Positions 34,637 to 43,456 of a stretch of DNA of 64,000 bases are shown here, piece by piece. Where the stretch lies: NCBI RefSeq assembly GCF_016863475.1, contig NZ_BOOY01000043.1:44090-108089 (forward strand). The letters are read 5' to 3'. This DNA is from Spirilliplanes yamanashiensis. GTDB taxonomy: Bacteria > Actinomycetota > Actinomycetes > Mycobacteriales > Micromonosporaceae. A program made the position numbers and the translations under genes. The notes under the pieces are model-generated. The model ran no database searches and was not told the DNA's origin. It saw only the letters and a list, made by a program, of their open reading frames with translations. Positions within the stretch are counted from its first letter, which is position 1; the number at the start of each line of letters is the position of its first letter.

Positions 34637-35230
34637 ATGCGCATGCGCAGGATGTACACGCTCAGCCTGTTCGCGGCAGCCACCTCCCTCGCCCTGACAC
34701 TCAGCGGCTGCGGCGGTGGCGACGCCGACAGCGCCGGCTCGACCGCCACCACCGGAGCGGCGGCCCCGAGCCAGAGCGCCGCCGCCTCGATGACGGACGC
34801 CATGTTCGCCGCCATGATGGTCCCCCATCACGAAGAAGGCATGGAGATCACCAAGCTCGGCGCCGAGAAGGCCACGACGCCCGAGGTCAAGGAGATCGCC
34901 CAGCGCTCCATGACCAGCCAGCAGGCCGATCTGCCGAAACTCCAGGCCATCGCCGGCAGCGGCGGCATGGCGCCGCAGCCCATGCAGCCCCCGCTGGCCA
35001 GGTTCGGCGACCAGGAGATGACCGAACTCCGCAGCCTGTCCGGCGAGGAGTTCGACCTCAAGTGGCTCGACGTACTGAGCAGCCACCACATGGCCGCGAT
35101 CATGATGACCGACATCGCCATGTCGGCCAGCGCCGGCGGCGAGGCCAAGGCGCTCCAGCAGAAGATCCGCGACGAGCAGCTCAAGGACGTCGAGGAAATG
35201 AACACGCTGCGCGACCAGCTCCGCAAGTAG
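34637..35230 (+). CDS. DUF305 lipoprotein
   Basis: 197 residues from ATG 34637 (GAGAAGGA upstream). A lipoprotein signal ends at LTLSGCGGG. Two DUF305 repeats: AMFAAMMVPHHEEGMEITKL and WLDVLSSHHMAAIMMTDIAM, with a Met/Pro stretch between (GGMAPQPMQPP). The exported helical domain probably binds copper or another metal through His and Met residues (inference). It is downstream of a CsoR-like dyad and followed by its own terminator, then by a DUF6153-like gene. Confidence 0.9.
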   Translation: MRMRRMYTLSLFAAATSLALTLSGCGGGDADSAGSTATTGAAAPSQSAAASMTDAMFAAMMVPHHEEGMEITKLGAEKATTPEVKEIAQRSMTSQQADLPKLQAIAGSGGMAPQPMQPPLARFGDQEMTELRSLSGEEFDLKWLDVLSSHHMAAIMMTDIAMSASAGGEAKALQQKIRDEQLKDVEEMNTLRDQLRK

Positions 35231-35236
35231 TCCTTC

Positions 35237-35255
35237 GCGCGGTTTCCTACCGCGC
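35237..35255 (+). terminator. Terminator of DUF305 gene
   Basis: A perfect 7-bp stem (GCGCGGT / ACCGCGC) with loop TTCCT, 6 nt after the stop; a second GC-rich inverted repeat follows at about 35274-35312. Confidence 0.6.
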
Positions 35256-35390
35256 CGCACGAAAGCGCGTTTTCGGCCGGCCGCCGACCACTCACCCCGG
35301 GCCGGCGGCCGACGCATTTCTCGGCTCAATGCCGTTTCCAGGCACCTTCATGCATCGGCGGGACGGTCGCACGCCGACCCCGCCACCGAT

Positions 35391-35409
35391 GTACTATGCC
35401 GCCTAGGAG
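35391..35409 (+). promoter_or_regulatory. Candidate BlaI-type operator, site 3
   Basis: GTACTATGCCGCCTAGGAG, the 19-bp motif with one arm changed. It lies 61 bp before the DUF6153-like gene at 35470, in the direction of that gene only. Confidence 0.6.
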
Positions 35410-35469
35410 ACGACCGCCACCGTGTTGGCGGCAGCGGCCAGCGAACGAAGCGGTGGTGATGGTGTGCAG

Positions 35470-35862
35470 ATGACTCGGGCGGTTCGTCTGCTGCTGCTCG
35501 CCGCGCTCCTGCTCTGCGGTCTCGCCGGCTTGCACTTCAGCGGCACCCCCCGGGAGGGCACCGCGGCGACAGCCGCGGCACATGCCCACGCCGACGATGC
35601 AGACGCGCCGCGGACGCACCTAGAGACCACCCCCGCCAGCACGCTCGCCATTTTCGGTGGGTCCGAGCGGCCCACCGAGGAGGACTGCCTCACCGTCGCC
35701 ACGATGGCGGTGCAGCAGGCCGGGTTGTGGGCGGGCCCGTCGACGGTGCGCGAGATTACCGTGACGGACGTCCTCGCCCCACCAGGGGTCTCCGCGGCCG
35801 CGTCGGCGACCTTCGCGTCCGTAGGCCTGCGGCTGGCCGACCTGTCCGTGTTCCGGACATAG
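35470..35862 (+). CDS. DUF6153-like small membrane protein
   Basis: 130 residues from ATG 35470; starts at GTG 35464 or GTG 35422 are possible because no ribosome-binding site is clearly better. One N-terminal helix (LLLLAALLLCGLAGLHFSG), a His-containing segment AAAHAHADD, then a mainly soluble tail ending RLADLSVFRT. The helix pattern and the terminal [L/V]-x-RT recall the other DUF6153 proteins here, but the match is weaker. It follows a DUF305 gene and a 19-bp operator. Confidence 0.5.
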   Translation: MTRAVRLLLLAALLLCGLAGLHFSGTPREGTAATAAAHAHADDADAPRTHLETTPASTLAIFGGSERPTEEDCLTVATMAVQQAGLWAGPSTVREITVTDVLAPPGVSAAASATFASVGLRLADLSVFRT

Positions 35863-36149
35863 GGGTCGACGCCGCCCGATCGGAACAAGCCGCCGACTCG
35901 ACCTTCGGCGCGGTTTCCGTTAGGCCGTTTCTCCATTCCATTCGTCGCCGTTCAGCGCAAACATCATGCACGACCCGCTGACGTCGGTGACGATTGTTAT
36001 GGCCGCCAGACAAATCTCGTCGACGCGCCGGCACGCGTGCCAGAGCAGCATGACGGATTTCTCCGCGGCATGCCTTCTTCCTGCACGCCGAACGCATCGG
36101 AAAGCGCGCCGTCGGACGTGACCGTGAACAATCTGTTGGAGCACTCCTC

Positions 36150-38024
36150 ATGTGTGGATTTGTGGTATTCGTCGGCGGCGGCACCGCCCCGGACCCCCGC
36201 CTTTTCGGTGCCATGCGGGCGACCCTGCACCACCGCGGCCCCGACGACGCCGTCGACCTGACCGTCGGGCCGTGCACCTTCGGGTTCCAGCGCCTCGCCA
36301 TCATCGACACCCACGGCAGCCAGCAGCCCCTGAACTACCCGCCGCACTCCGTCGGCGACCCACGCTGGACCGTCGTCTGCAACGGCGAGATCTACAACTT
36401 CCGGGCGCTGCGCGAGGAACTCGCGCTCGAGCACGGTTGCAAGTTCGCCACCGAGGGCGACGCGGAGGTTCTGGCGGCGGCGCTGGACGTATGGGGCCCG
36501 GCCGGGCTGGACCGGCTGCGCGGCATGTTCAGCTTCGTCGCCTGGGACGCGACGGAAGGGGTTCTGCACGCCGGCCGGGACCCCTTCGGGATCAAGCCCC
36601 TGTTCTTCGCTGAGACCGAGGCGGGCCTGTGGCTGTCGAGCGAGAAGAAGGCCCTGATGCCGGTGGTCGAGACCGCGGGCATCGACACCGCCGCCCTCTC
36701 GTACTACCTGACGCTGCAGTACGTGCCCGAGCCGTACACCATGCACGGCGACGTCCGCCGGCTCGCCGCCGGCGAACGGCTCGTGTACCGGCCCGGCGCG
36801 TCCGTCGAGGTGCACGGCTGGTCCGTGCCGATCTTCGATCCGCCTGCGGCCACTCCCCCGGCAGCCGGCGACGTGGTGCGGGACATCCGCGACGCGCTGC
36901 GGGACAGCGTTCGCGCACACATGGTCGCCGACGTGCCGGTCGGCGCGTTCCTCTCCAGCGGCATCGACTCCACAGCCGTCGTCGCGCTGGCCCGTGAGGT
37001 GAAGCCCGACATCAAGACCTTCACCGTCGGATTCGAGGCCACGGGGTTCTCGGAGGTCGAGGCGGCGTCGGTGGCCGCCGAGGAGATGGGGGTCCGCCAC
37101 TTCGCCACCATGGTGAGCGACGAGGACGTTCTCGAGGCCTTGCCGGTGATCGCGTGGCACCTCGACGATCCGGTCGCCGATCCTGCGCTGATCCCGCTGT
37201 TCTTCCTGGCACGCGCGGCGGCACGACACGTCACGGTGGTCCTGTCCGGCGAGGGCGCCGACGAGCTGTTCGGCGGCTACGAGATCTACCGCGAGCCGGC
37301 GTCGCTCGCCCCGGTACGGCGTCTGCCGCAGCGACTGCAGAGCGGCCTCAAGGCCGTGGCGCAGGTCATCCCGGAGGGGGTCAAGGGGAGAAGCTTCCTC
37401 GACCGCGCGACCACGCCCATCGAGCAGCGCTACTTCGGCAACGCGCGCATCTTCACCGACGCCGACAAGGCGACCCTCATGCGCGGCCCCGCGGCGCCGT
37501 ACACCGAGGTCACCGCGCCGGTCTACGCGGCGGCCGAGCACCTCGACGACGTCGCCACGATGCAGTTCGTCGACCTGCGCACCTGGCTGCCGGGCGACAT
37601 CCTGACCAAGGCCGACAGGATGTCGATGGCGCACTCCCTGGAGCTACGCGTCCCCTTTCTCGACTCGCACGTGTTCGGCGCGGCCGCCCGCGTCCCCACC
37701 GTGATGAAGCTGCCGCCGGGCGAACGCACCACGAAGGTCGCCCTGCGCCGGGCCCTCGAGGGCGTCGTGCCCGCGTCGGTGGTCGATCGGCGCAAGCTCG
37801 GCTTCCCGACGCCGACCCGTCTGTGGCTGCGCGGGCCCATCGGGGAGTGGGCCGCGGCGCTGATGAACCGCTCGCAGGCCGGTGACCTGCTGGACCTGGG
37901 GTACGCGCAGCGCCTGCTGGCCGAGCACCGACGCGGCGAGGTCGATCACGCCCGCCGGATCTGGACTGTGGTCATGTTCTGTCTCTGGCACGAGATCTTC
38001 GTCGCGGACGGACTAACCCGGTGA
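36150..38024 (+). CDS. asnB: Asparagine synthetase, glutamine-hydrolysing
   Basis: 624 residues. Ntn-type glutaminase domain with catalytic C2 (MCGFVVFV), RHxGPD-like HHRGPDD and CNGEIYNF; synthetase domain with the PP-loop SSGIDSTAVVAL and LSGEGADELFGGYEIYR, and C-terminal DRMSMAHSLELRVPFLD. It converts aspartate, glutamine and ATP to asparagine; some actinobacterial AsnB homologues instead amidate cell-wall or natural-product precursors. ATG 36150 is set by the required Cys2. It looks out of place among metal genes, and the 287-bp gap before it carries its promoter. blaI copy 2 follows. Confidence 0.93.
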   Translation: MCGFVVFVGGGTAPDPRLFGAMRATLHHRGPDDAVDLTVGPCTFGFQRLAIIDTHGSQQPLNYPPHSVGDPRWTVVCNGEIYNFRALREELALEHGCKFATEGDAEVLAAALDVWGPAGLDRLRGMFSFVAWDATEGVLHAGRDPFGIKPLFFAETEAGLWLSSEKKALMPVVETAGIDTAALSYYLTLQYVPEPYTMHGDVRRLAAGERLVYRPGASVEVHGWSVPIFDPPAATPPAAGDVVRDIRDALRDSVRAHMVADVPVGAFLSSGIDSTAVVALAREVKPDIKTFTVGFEATGFSEVEAASVAAEEMGVRHFATMVSDEDVLEALPVIAWHLDDPVADPALIPLFFLARAAARHVTVVLSGEGADELFGGYEIYREPASLAPVRRLPQRLQSGLKAVAQVIPEGVKGRSFLDRATTPIEQRYFGNARIFTDADKATLMRGPAAPYTEVTAPVYAAAEHLDDVATMQFVDLRTWLPGDILTKADRMSMAHSLELRVPFLDSHVFGAAARVPTVMKLPPGERTTKVALRRALEGVVPASVVDRRKLGFPTPTRLWLRGPIGEWAAALMNRSQAGDLLDLGYAQRLLAEHRRGEVDHARRIWTVVMFCLWHEIFVADGLTR

Positions 38025-38164
38025 GCCGCCTGCTCCCTCGTGGGTGCCGCCGCTCCGCCGGGCGGGTGCACGGAGGTGCAGTTGCCGGCAGCGCACCGTC
38101 GTGGCCTCCGGCCCGCGATCGCCGTCGCCTATGCTTCCCGTCAAGCTGGGGAAGAGGTGCGGCA

Positions 38165-38533
38165 GTGCGTGCGTTCGGCGATCTCGAGGCGGCGATCATG
38201 GACAGCCTGTGGCGGCGGTCCGGATCCGCGACGGTGCGCGACATCCTGGATGATCTCGCCTCCCGGCGGCCGGCGTACACCACGGTGCAGACCGTGATGG
38301 ACAACCTCTACAAGAAGGGCTGGCTCCGCCGGGAACCCGACGGGCGCGCCTACCGGTACGACCCGACAGTGACCCGCGAGGAGTACGGGGCCCGCCAGCT
38401 CCGGCACGCCCTCGACGGCGCGGGAGATCCTGCCGAGGCGCTGGTGCGGTTCGTCGAGAAGATGAGCGACTCGGAGACGGCGGCGTTGCGACAGGCGCTT
38501 GCCGCCTACGAAGGCAGCGACGATCCGACATGA
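38165..38533 (+). CDS. BlaI/MecI/CopY family repressor (copy 2)
   Basis: 122 residues from GTG 38165 behind GAAGAGG. FGDLEAAIMDSLW, ATVRDILDDL, YTTVQTVMDNLYKKGWL and GRAYRYDP are typical of the BlaI winged helix; the C-terminal helices mediate dimerisation. It overlaps the M56 gene by 4 nt. No copy of the 19-bp operator lies directly upstream, unlike copy 1, so it is not evidently autoregulated. It and copy 1 are the only BlaI-family regulators here and both are candidates to bind that operator. Confidence 0.9.
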   Translation: MRAFGDLEAAIMDSLWRRSGSATVRDILDDLASRRPAYTTVQTVMDNLYKKGWLRREPDGRAYRYDPTVTREEYGARQLRHALDGAGDPAEALVRFVEKMSDSETAALRQALAAYEGSDDPT

Positions 38534-39483
38534 TGGCCTGGCACCTACTGCTGTTCGCGGTCGTGCTCGCGTCCGTCGCTCCGCGCGTCCTCGGCAGGGC
38601 CCGATGGGTGTACCGGTCCCCGAAGCTCGGCATCGCCGCCTGGTACGCGATGCTGGCCGGGGTCGTCTCAGCCGTGCTGGCCGCGACGGCCGCCCTGCTG
38701 GTGCCGCCGCATCCCGGCGCGGCGGCGGTGTGCGTGGCATGGCGCTGGTGTGTGCAGGCCGCCCGAGGCGAGTACGGAGCAGCCGGGCAGCTGGCCGCTG
38801 CCACTATGGTGCTCGTGACCGGGGCACTGGCCGGCCGCCTCCTGGTGTCGGGCGTAGGCTTCGTCCGCAAGCAGCGCGCTCACCGTCACCGGCATCTGCA
38901 GATGCTGCGGCTCGCCGGCAGGGACGCCCCTGAGCTGGGCGCGACGGTGGTCACCTGCGCCGAGCCGGCGGCCTACATGGTGGCTGGCCACCACCGGCGG
39001 GTGGTGATCACGACCGGCGCCGTGGCCACGCTGCGCGACGAGGAGCTGGCCGCCGTGCTCGCCCACGAACGGGCACATGCCGCCGGCCGGCACGACATTC
39101 TGCTCAGCGGCGTGCGGGTCCTCCGGGCGGCATTCCCCTGGCTGCCACTGTTCCACGTCGCCGCCGACCAGCTGGGCCGGCTCGTCGAGATGCGGGCCGA
39201 CGAGGTGGCCGTGGCTAACCACCGCCCCATCAACCTCGCACGGGCTCTCGTAGCGATGGCCGGCGCCACGTCGCCGCAGGTTCCGGCCGGGGCGTTGGCC
39301 GCGACCGGCGGGGATGCAGTGGCCCGGCTCGGGCGGCTGCTCGACCCGCCGGACAGGCTGAGCATTGTCCAGCGATGGCTGATCGGCACGGGCATCGCTG
39401 CCATGGCTGCGGCCCCGGCGCTCACGCTGGCGGCGTCGTGGCTGTTCCCGTCGCTGAACGTGTGTGCGGTGCTCCCGTTGTGA
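38530..39483 (+). CDS. M56 family membrane metallopeptidase (BlaR-like, copy 2)
   Basis: 317 residues, the same plan as the 5587 protein: N-terminal membrane helices, VYRSPKLGIAAWYA, zinc motif HERAHAAGRHD, EMRADEVAVANHRP, then a C-terminal helix. No penicillin-binding sensor domain is present. It presumably controls the adjacent BlaI protein by proteolysis in response to a membrane or metal signal. It is the last gene of its operon; tlpA-ccdA starts after 256 bp. Confidence 0.88.
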   Translation: MMAWHLLLFAVVLASVAPRVLGRARWVYRSPKLGIAAWYAMLAGVVSAVLAATAALLVPPHPGAAAVCVAWRWCVQAARGEYGAAGQLAAATMVLVTGALAGRLLVSGVGFVRKQRAHRHRHLQMLRLAGRDAPELGATVVTCAEPAAYMVAGHHRRVVITTGAVATLRDEELAAVLAHERAHAAGRHDILLSGVRVLRAAFPWLPLFHVAADQLGRLVEMRADEVAVANHRPINLARALVAMAGATSPQVPAGALAATGGDAVARLGRLLDPPDRLSIVQRWLIGTGIAAMAAAPALTLAASWLFPSLNVCAVLPL

Positions 39484-39692
39484 ACGGTTGCGAGGGCACC
39501 TTGAGGTTGCGCTCCGCCTGTCCACGGTCCTGATCGGGCGCCGGTCGACGCCGGACACCCGCGCCCGACGAGCCGGTGTCGCTGCCGTCGACCCGAGTCT
39601 CCACCGGTATTGACTCCGCCACCTACTACTCCGCGACGCCAGCCCGGACGCTGCGCTGGCGGCGACGCTCGGGCGGTACCTGACCCGACGGC

Positions 39693-39711
39693 CTACTAAC
39701 CGGCTTAGTAG
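39693..39711 (+). promoter_or_regulatory. Candidate BlaI-type operator, site 4 (tlpA-ccdA)
   Basis: CTACTAACCGGCTTAGTAG, the only fully symmetrical copy: 7-bp arms CTACTAA/TTAGTAG around CCGGC. It ends 29 bp before the tlpA start; TAGAGT at 39709-39714 could be the -10, so a bound repressor would block the promoter. Confidence 0.75.
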
Positions 39712-39739
39712 AGTGCACACGTCGCCGAGGAGGTGTGTC

Positions 39740-40336
39740 ATGATCTCGAGCCGCTCCCGTGGGGCGTGTACGGCAGCCGCGATCGCCGCAGCCCTCGCCC
39801 TCGCCGGTTGCGGCGACGCGGCGCCGACCCCGGCCGCCGGAACGGCCGACCTCGCCGCCGGGGCGCCGGTGTCGCAGCTCTACCCGCCACCTGAACGCAC
39901 CACGCCGCAGCCGGTTACCGGCGAGTTGCTCGACGGCACGCCCTTCGACCTGTTGTCTCTGCGCGGCAAGGTTGTCGTCGTCAACTGGTGGGGCTCCTGG
40001 TGCGCGCCGTGCCGGGTCGAAACCCCGGACCTCGTGGCCGCGTACGAGGCCACCGAGGAGGAGGGCGTCGCGTTCCTCGGCGTGAACGTGCGCGACACCC
40101 GCGATGCAGCCACGTCGTTCTCCACGGACTTCAGGGTGCCGTACCCGAGCGTCTTCGACCCGGCCGGCCGCGTTGCCCTCGCCTTCCGCGACGTGCCGCC
40201 CACCGTGGTGCCCACCACCGTGATTCTCGACAGGTCCGGACGGGTTGCGACGGCGTTCCGCAAGGTCGTCACCCAGGATGAGCTGGAATCGGCCATCCGG
40301 GGGATCGCTACCGAGAGCGGCCCCACCGGTGGGTGA
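39740..40336 (+). CDS. TlpA/ResA-like thiol-disulfide lipoprotein
   Basis: 198 residues from ATG 39740 behind GAGGAGG. Lipoprotein signal LALAGCGD; thioredoxin fold with active site [18 protein letters not shown], the WCAPC motif of ResA/TlpA proteins, and cis-Pro loop [11 protein letters not shown]. It should keep apocytochrome c haem-binding cysteines (or oxidase copper-site thiols) reduced on the outer face of the membrane, using electrons from CcdA, whose gene overlaps by 8 nt. Confidence 0.93.
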   Translation: MISSRSRGACTAAAIAAALALAGCGDAAPTPAAGTADLAAGAPVSQLYPPPERTTPQPVTGELLDGTPFDLLSLRGKVVVVNWWGSWCAPCRVETPDLVAAYEATEEEGVAFLGVNVRDTRDAATSFSTDFRVPYPSVFDPAGRVALAFRDVPPTVVPTTVILDRSGRVATAFRKVVTQDELESAIRGIATESGPTGG

Positions 40337-41114
40337 GGCGTTCGCCGGCGTCGCCGTGTCCGGCCCGATGATTGGCGGCATCGCGGTCGCAGCCCTCGCG
40401 GGCCTCGTCAGCTTCTTCTCGCCCTGCATGCTGCCGCTGGTGCCGGGCTACCTCTCGTACGTCACGGGCATCACAGGCGCCGGCATGGGGCCCGGCGCAC
40501 GCGCCGCTGCGCCCGGCGCCACTGTGGTCCGCACGGAGCGCAGCCGCGCGCTCGCCGGTACCGCCCTGTTCGTCTGCGGGTTCACCGCGGTGTTCGTGCT
40601 CATCAGCTCCGCCTTCGGCGCTCTGGGCCGCGCACTCCTCGTCCACGCGCGTGCCATCGAGATCGGCGCCGGGCTGCTGACCATCGCCCTCGGGGTGGCC
40701 TTCCTGGGCTTCCTTCCGGGGCTGGCCGGCACGCTGCGCCTCAGCTGGTTGCCGCGTGCCGGCCTCGCGGGCGCCCCGCTCCTCGGGGCCGTGTTCGCCC
40801 TGTCCTGGACCCCGTGCCTGTCCCCGACGCTGACTGCCGTGCTCGGCCTGGCGGCGGTGAACGCCTCCGCCGGGCGCGGCGCCGTCCTCGCCGCCGCCTA
40901 CTCGCTCGGTCTGGGCCTGCCATTCCTGGGATTCGCCGCCGGGTACGGCTTCCTTCTGCGAACCGCGGCCTTCATCCGCAATCGCGGTCCGCTGATCACC
41001 CGGATCGGCGGCGCGTTGCTCATCGCCGTGGGCCTGGCACTGGTGAGCGGCGGGTGGACCCTGTTCGTCAACTGGCTCCGGGCCACCATCGGACCCGGCC
41101 AGATCGGCATCTGA
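40329..41114 (+). CDS. ccdA: CcdA cytochrome c biogenesis membrane protein
   Basis: 261 residues from GTG 40329. Six transmembrane helices with the two redox cysteines in [18 protein letters not shown] (helix 1) and [14 protein letters not shown] (helix 4), the standard P-C-x-x-P pattern. It passes reducing equivalents from cytoplasmic thioredoxin to the TlpA/ResA protein. Together with ResB (45947) it belongs to the system II cytochrome c maturation route. A third gene product needed there, CcsA/ResC, is not in the window. Confidence 0.93.
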   Translation: MGEAFAGVAVSGPMIGGIAVAALAGLVSFFSPCMLPLVPGYLSYVTGITGAGMGPGARAAAPGATVVRTERSRALAGTALFVCGFTAVFVLISSAFGALGRALLVHARAIEIGAGLLTIALGVAFLGFLPGLAGTLRLSWLPRAGLAGAPLLGAVFALSWTPCLSPTLTAVLGLAAVNASAGRGAVLAAAYSLGLGLPFLGFAAGYGFLLRTAAFIRNRGPLITRIGGALLIAVGLALVSGGWTLFVNWLRATIGPGQIGI

Positions 41115-41132
41115 CCATGGGAGGTCTCCTCA

Positions 41133-42203
41133 GTGAGCTTGACCGCCGTACTCATCACCGGCTTGTTCGCCGGCGGCATCTCCTGCGCGGCGGTGCAGGG
41201 AGGGCTGCTCGCGGGACTCGTCGCGCGACAGCACCCCCATACGGCCTCAGCCGCTTCCCCGACTCGCTCGCGGTCCGCTGACCGTCGTACACGCACGGCG
41301 GACGACCTCCTCCCGGTGACTGCGTTCCTGGCGGGCAAACTGGCGTCGCACACGATGCTCGGGGCGCTGCTCGGGGCCGTCGGAGCGGCCGTGCAGCTGT
41401 CCCCGACGGCGCGGGCGTGGATGCAGATCTCCGCCGGCGCGGTCATCGTCGCCTTCGGATTGGCCCAGCTCGGCGTCGGACCCTTCCGGCGGCTGACGGT
41501 CACACCGCCCACGTCTTGGCTCCGCCTGGTGCGCGGCCGCGCCCGCTCCGAGGCGGCGTTCGCCCCGGCCGTGCTGGGGTTCGCCACGGTCCTGGTGCCG
41601 TGCGGCGTTACCGTCTCCGTGCAGGCCCTGGCCCTCGCATCCGGCTCGGCCGGGCGTGGCGCGCTCATCATGGCCGTCTTCGTGCTCGGCACCGCCCCGC
41701 TGTTCGCACTGCTGGGGTACGCCGCGCGGCGCGCGGTCGGCGCCTGGCACGGACGGCTGGCGGCCGCCACAGGCCTGGTCCTGCTGGCGACCGGGCTGTT
41801 CACCGTCAACGGCGGCCTCACCGTCGTGGACTCACCGCTCGCAGCTCGCAATTGGCAGATCGGCCCTGACCGCGACACGGCATCCGCTCCAGCGCCGGCC
41901 ACGGCGAGCACCGGAGCCGACGGGCGACAGGAGATCGTCGTCGTCGCGGACGCCGAGTCGTACCAGCCGGAAACGGTCACAGCGCGAGCAGGTGTGCCCA
42001 CCACCCTCGTGGTGCGCGCCCAGGGTGCCCGCGGGTGCGTCCGGGCCTTCGTCATCGAGTCGATGAACCGGCAATGGACGCTGCCGACGAATGGAGACAC
42101 CCGGATCGATCTCGGCGTCCTCGCCCCAGGGGACCTGCTGTACTCGTGTGCCATGGGCATGTACAGCGGCCAGATCACCGCCGTCGAGACGCAGGGAAGC
42201 TGA
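41133..42203 (+). CDS. SafE/TauE-type membrane protein fused to a cupredoxin-like domain
   Basis: 356 residues from GTG 41133 behind GGGAGG. Six membrane helices of the UreH/SafE type: ITGLFAGGISCAAVQGGLL, LLPVTAFLAGKLASHTMLG and VLVPCGVTVSVQALALASG, with paired Cys in helices 1 and 4 reminiscent of CcdA. From about residue 263 follows a cupredoxin-like domain (VADAESYQPETVTARAGVP) with cysteines in GARGCVRAF and YSCAMGMYSG. The next gene is an HMA protein six bases on. Together they may collect copper for oxidase assembly or export it (inference). Confidence 0.82.
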   Translation: MSLTAVLITGLFAGGISCAAVQGGLLAGLVARQHPHTASAASPTRSRSADRRTRTADDLLPVTAFLAGKLASHTMLGALLGAVGAAVQLSPTARAWMQISAGAVIVAFGLAQLGVGPFRRLTVTPPTSWLRLVRGRARSEAAFAPAVLGFATVLVPCGVTVSVQALALASGSAGRGALIMAVFVLGTAPLFALLGYAARRAVGAWHGRLAAATGLVLLATGLFTVNGGLTVVDSPLAARNWQIGPDRDTASAPAPATASTGADGRQEIVVVADAESYQPETVTARAGVPTTLVVRAQGARGCVRAFVIESMNRQWTLPTNGDTRIDLGVLAPGDLLYSCAMGMYSGQITAVETQGS

Positions 42204-42208
42204 TCGAG

Positions 42209-42436
42209 ATGGGGACGACCGTGACACACATGTTCGTCGTCGACGGGATGCACTGCGCCAGCTGCGGGATGCTCATCGACGACACGCTTGAGGACCTCGC
42301 CGGCGTGCGGTCGGCCCAGACCGCCGTCCGGCGCCGAATCCTGACCGTGCGACTGGATCCCGCTGTGATCACCCCTGACGATGTCGTCTCGGCGGTCGTG
42401 GAACTCGGCTACACCGCCCGCCCCGCCTCCCACTGA
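42209..42436 (+). CDS. HMA-domain copper chaperone
   Basis: 75 residues: one ferredoxin-like HMA domain with the Cu(I)-binding motif DGMHCASCGMLID and a C-terminal VELGYTARP. It resembles CopZ but is distinct from the 33759 protein. Its place directly after the SafE-cupredoxin gene suggests it feeds or accepts copper from that membrane protein; in other actinobacteria the HMA, SafE and cupredoxin parts occur as one chain. Confidence 0.9.
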   Translation: MGTTVTHMFVVDGMHCASCGMLIDDTLEDLAGVRSAQTAVRRRILTVRLDPAVITPDDVVSAVVELGYTARPASH

Positions 42437-42486
42437 AACCATGGCGAGTCCGCGCACGTGCGGTCTCCATCCGATCGTGAGGAACG

Positions 42487-43392
42487 ATGAGCTCAGCTAA
42501 GACTCGTAGGCCGGCACCGGCACGCCGCCCGTTCGGGAATCACACGGTCCTGGCCGTCGTGATCGCCGCGGTGGCTGCCGTCGCGATCGGCGTGGCGGCG
42601 ATCGTCTGGTTCGCCGGCCGGGCTGAGGAGGGACCCGGCGGCGAGGCGGCGGTCGACCTCGCCCACGTCCACGGCCTCGGGATCAACCCCGCCAACGGCC
42701 TGCTGTACGCGGCGGCGCACACCGGCCTCTACCAGCTGCCCACCGCCGCGGCGGCGACGCGCGTGGGAACCGGTGAGCAGGACACCATGGGATTCACCGT
42801 CGTGGGCCCGAACCACTTCCTGGCCTCCGGGCATCCGGCCTCGCACGCCGGCGGACCGGCGCATCTGGGTCTGTTGGAGTCGACCGACGGCGGCGTTTCG
42901 TGGCGTGAACTGTCGCTGCGCGGCGGCGCGGACTTCCACGCGCTGCGGTACCGCCACGGCCTGGTCTACGGCTACAACTCCACGACCGGGGAGCTGCTCG
43001 TGAGCGCCGACAAGACGACGTGGGAGACCCGTTCCACCACGCCCCTGCGCGACTTCGCTGTCGACCCGGCGGACGCCGATGGTCTCCTGGCCACCACCGA
43101 GCAGGGCCTGGCGCGCTCTGCCGACGGTGGACGCACCTGGACGGCCACAGGGGAGCCGGCTCTGCTGCTCGACTGGACCGCGACGGGCGCCCTGTGGGCC
43201 GTCGCCGTCGACGGAACGGTGCGCCACTCGACGGATTCCGCTCGCGCCTGGTCGACCCGCGGCTCGGTTCCCGGCACCGCTACCGCGTTCGCCGCGGACG
43301 GGGAGAACCTGTACGTGGCGGTGGCCGACCGCGGCGTCCTGCACAGCTCGGACGGCGGCCAGAAGTGGACCCAGCTCTACCCTCGGCCCTGA
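42487..43392 (+). CDS. F510_1955-type sialidase-like beta-propeller protein
   Basis: 301 residues from ATG 42487 (GAGGAA upstream). One N-terminal membrane anchor (about 21-43) and an extracytoplasmic beta-propeller with repeated Asp-box-like motifs: STDGGVSWREL, SADGGRTWTATG, SSDGGQKWTQLY. The start of the domain, DLAHVHGLGINPANGLLYAA, is typical of this family, which is common in copper-associated clusters but lacks a proven reaction. Likely ligand or substrate unknown. It ends the tlpA-ccdA-SafE-HMA run. Confidence 0.8.
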   Translation: MSSAKTRRPAPARRPFGNHTVLAVVIAAVAAVAIGVAAIVWFAGRAEEGPGGEAAVDLAHVHGLGINPANGLLYAAAHTGLYQLPTAAAATRVGTGEQDTMGFTVVGPNHFLASGHPASHAGGPAHLGLLESTDGGVSWRELSLRGGADFHALRYRHGLVYGYNSTTGELLVSADKTTWETRSTTPLRDFAVDPADADGLLATTEQGLARSADGGRTWTATGEPALLLDWTATGALWAVAVDGTVRHSTDSARAWSTRGSVPGTATAFAADGENLYVAVADRGVLHSSDGGQKWTQLYPRP

Positions 43393-43408
43393 GAGGTTCC
43401 AGAACTCC

Positions 43409-43449
43409 GACGGGGCCGGAGGCCGGCTGTTCCGGCTCCCGGCCCCGTC
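43409..43449. terminator. Bidirectional terminator
   Basis: A perfect 11-bp stem GACGGGGCCGG / CCGGCCCCGTC, with a 19-nt loop that can itself pair, between two converging genes. Confidence 0.8.
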
Positions 43450-43456
43450 GCGGCTG

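Noticed and set aside
35997..37634. 545-residue minus-strand frame opposite asnB
   Set aside because: AsnB has full-length motifs; the antisense frame resembles no protein.
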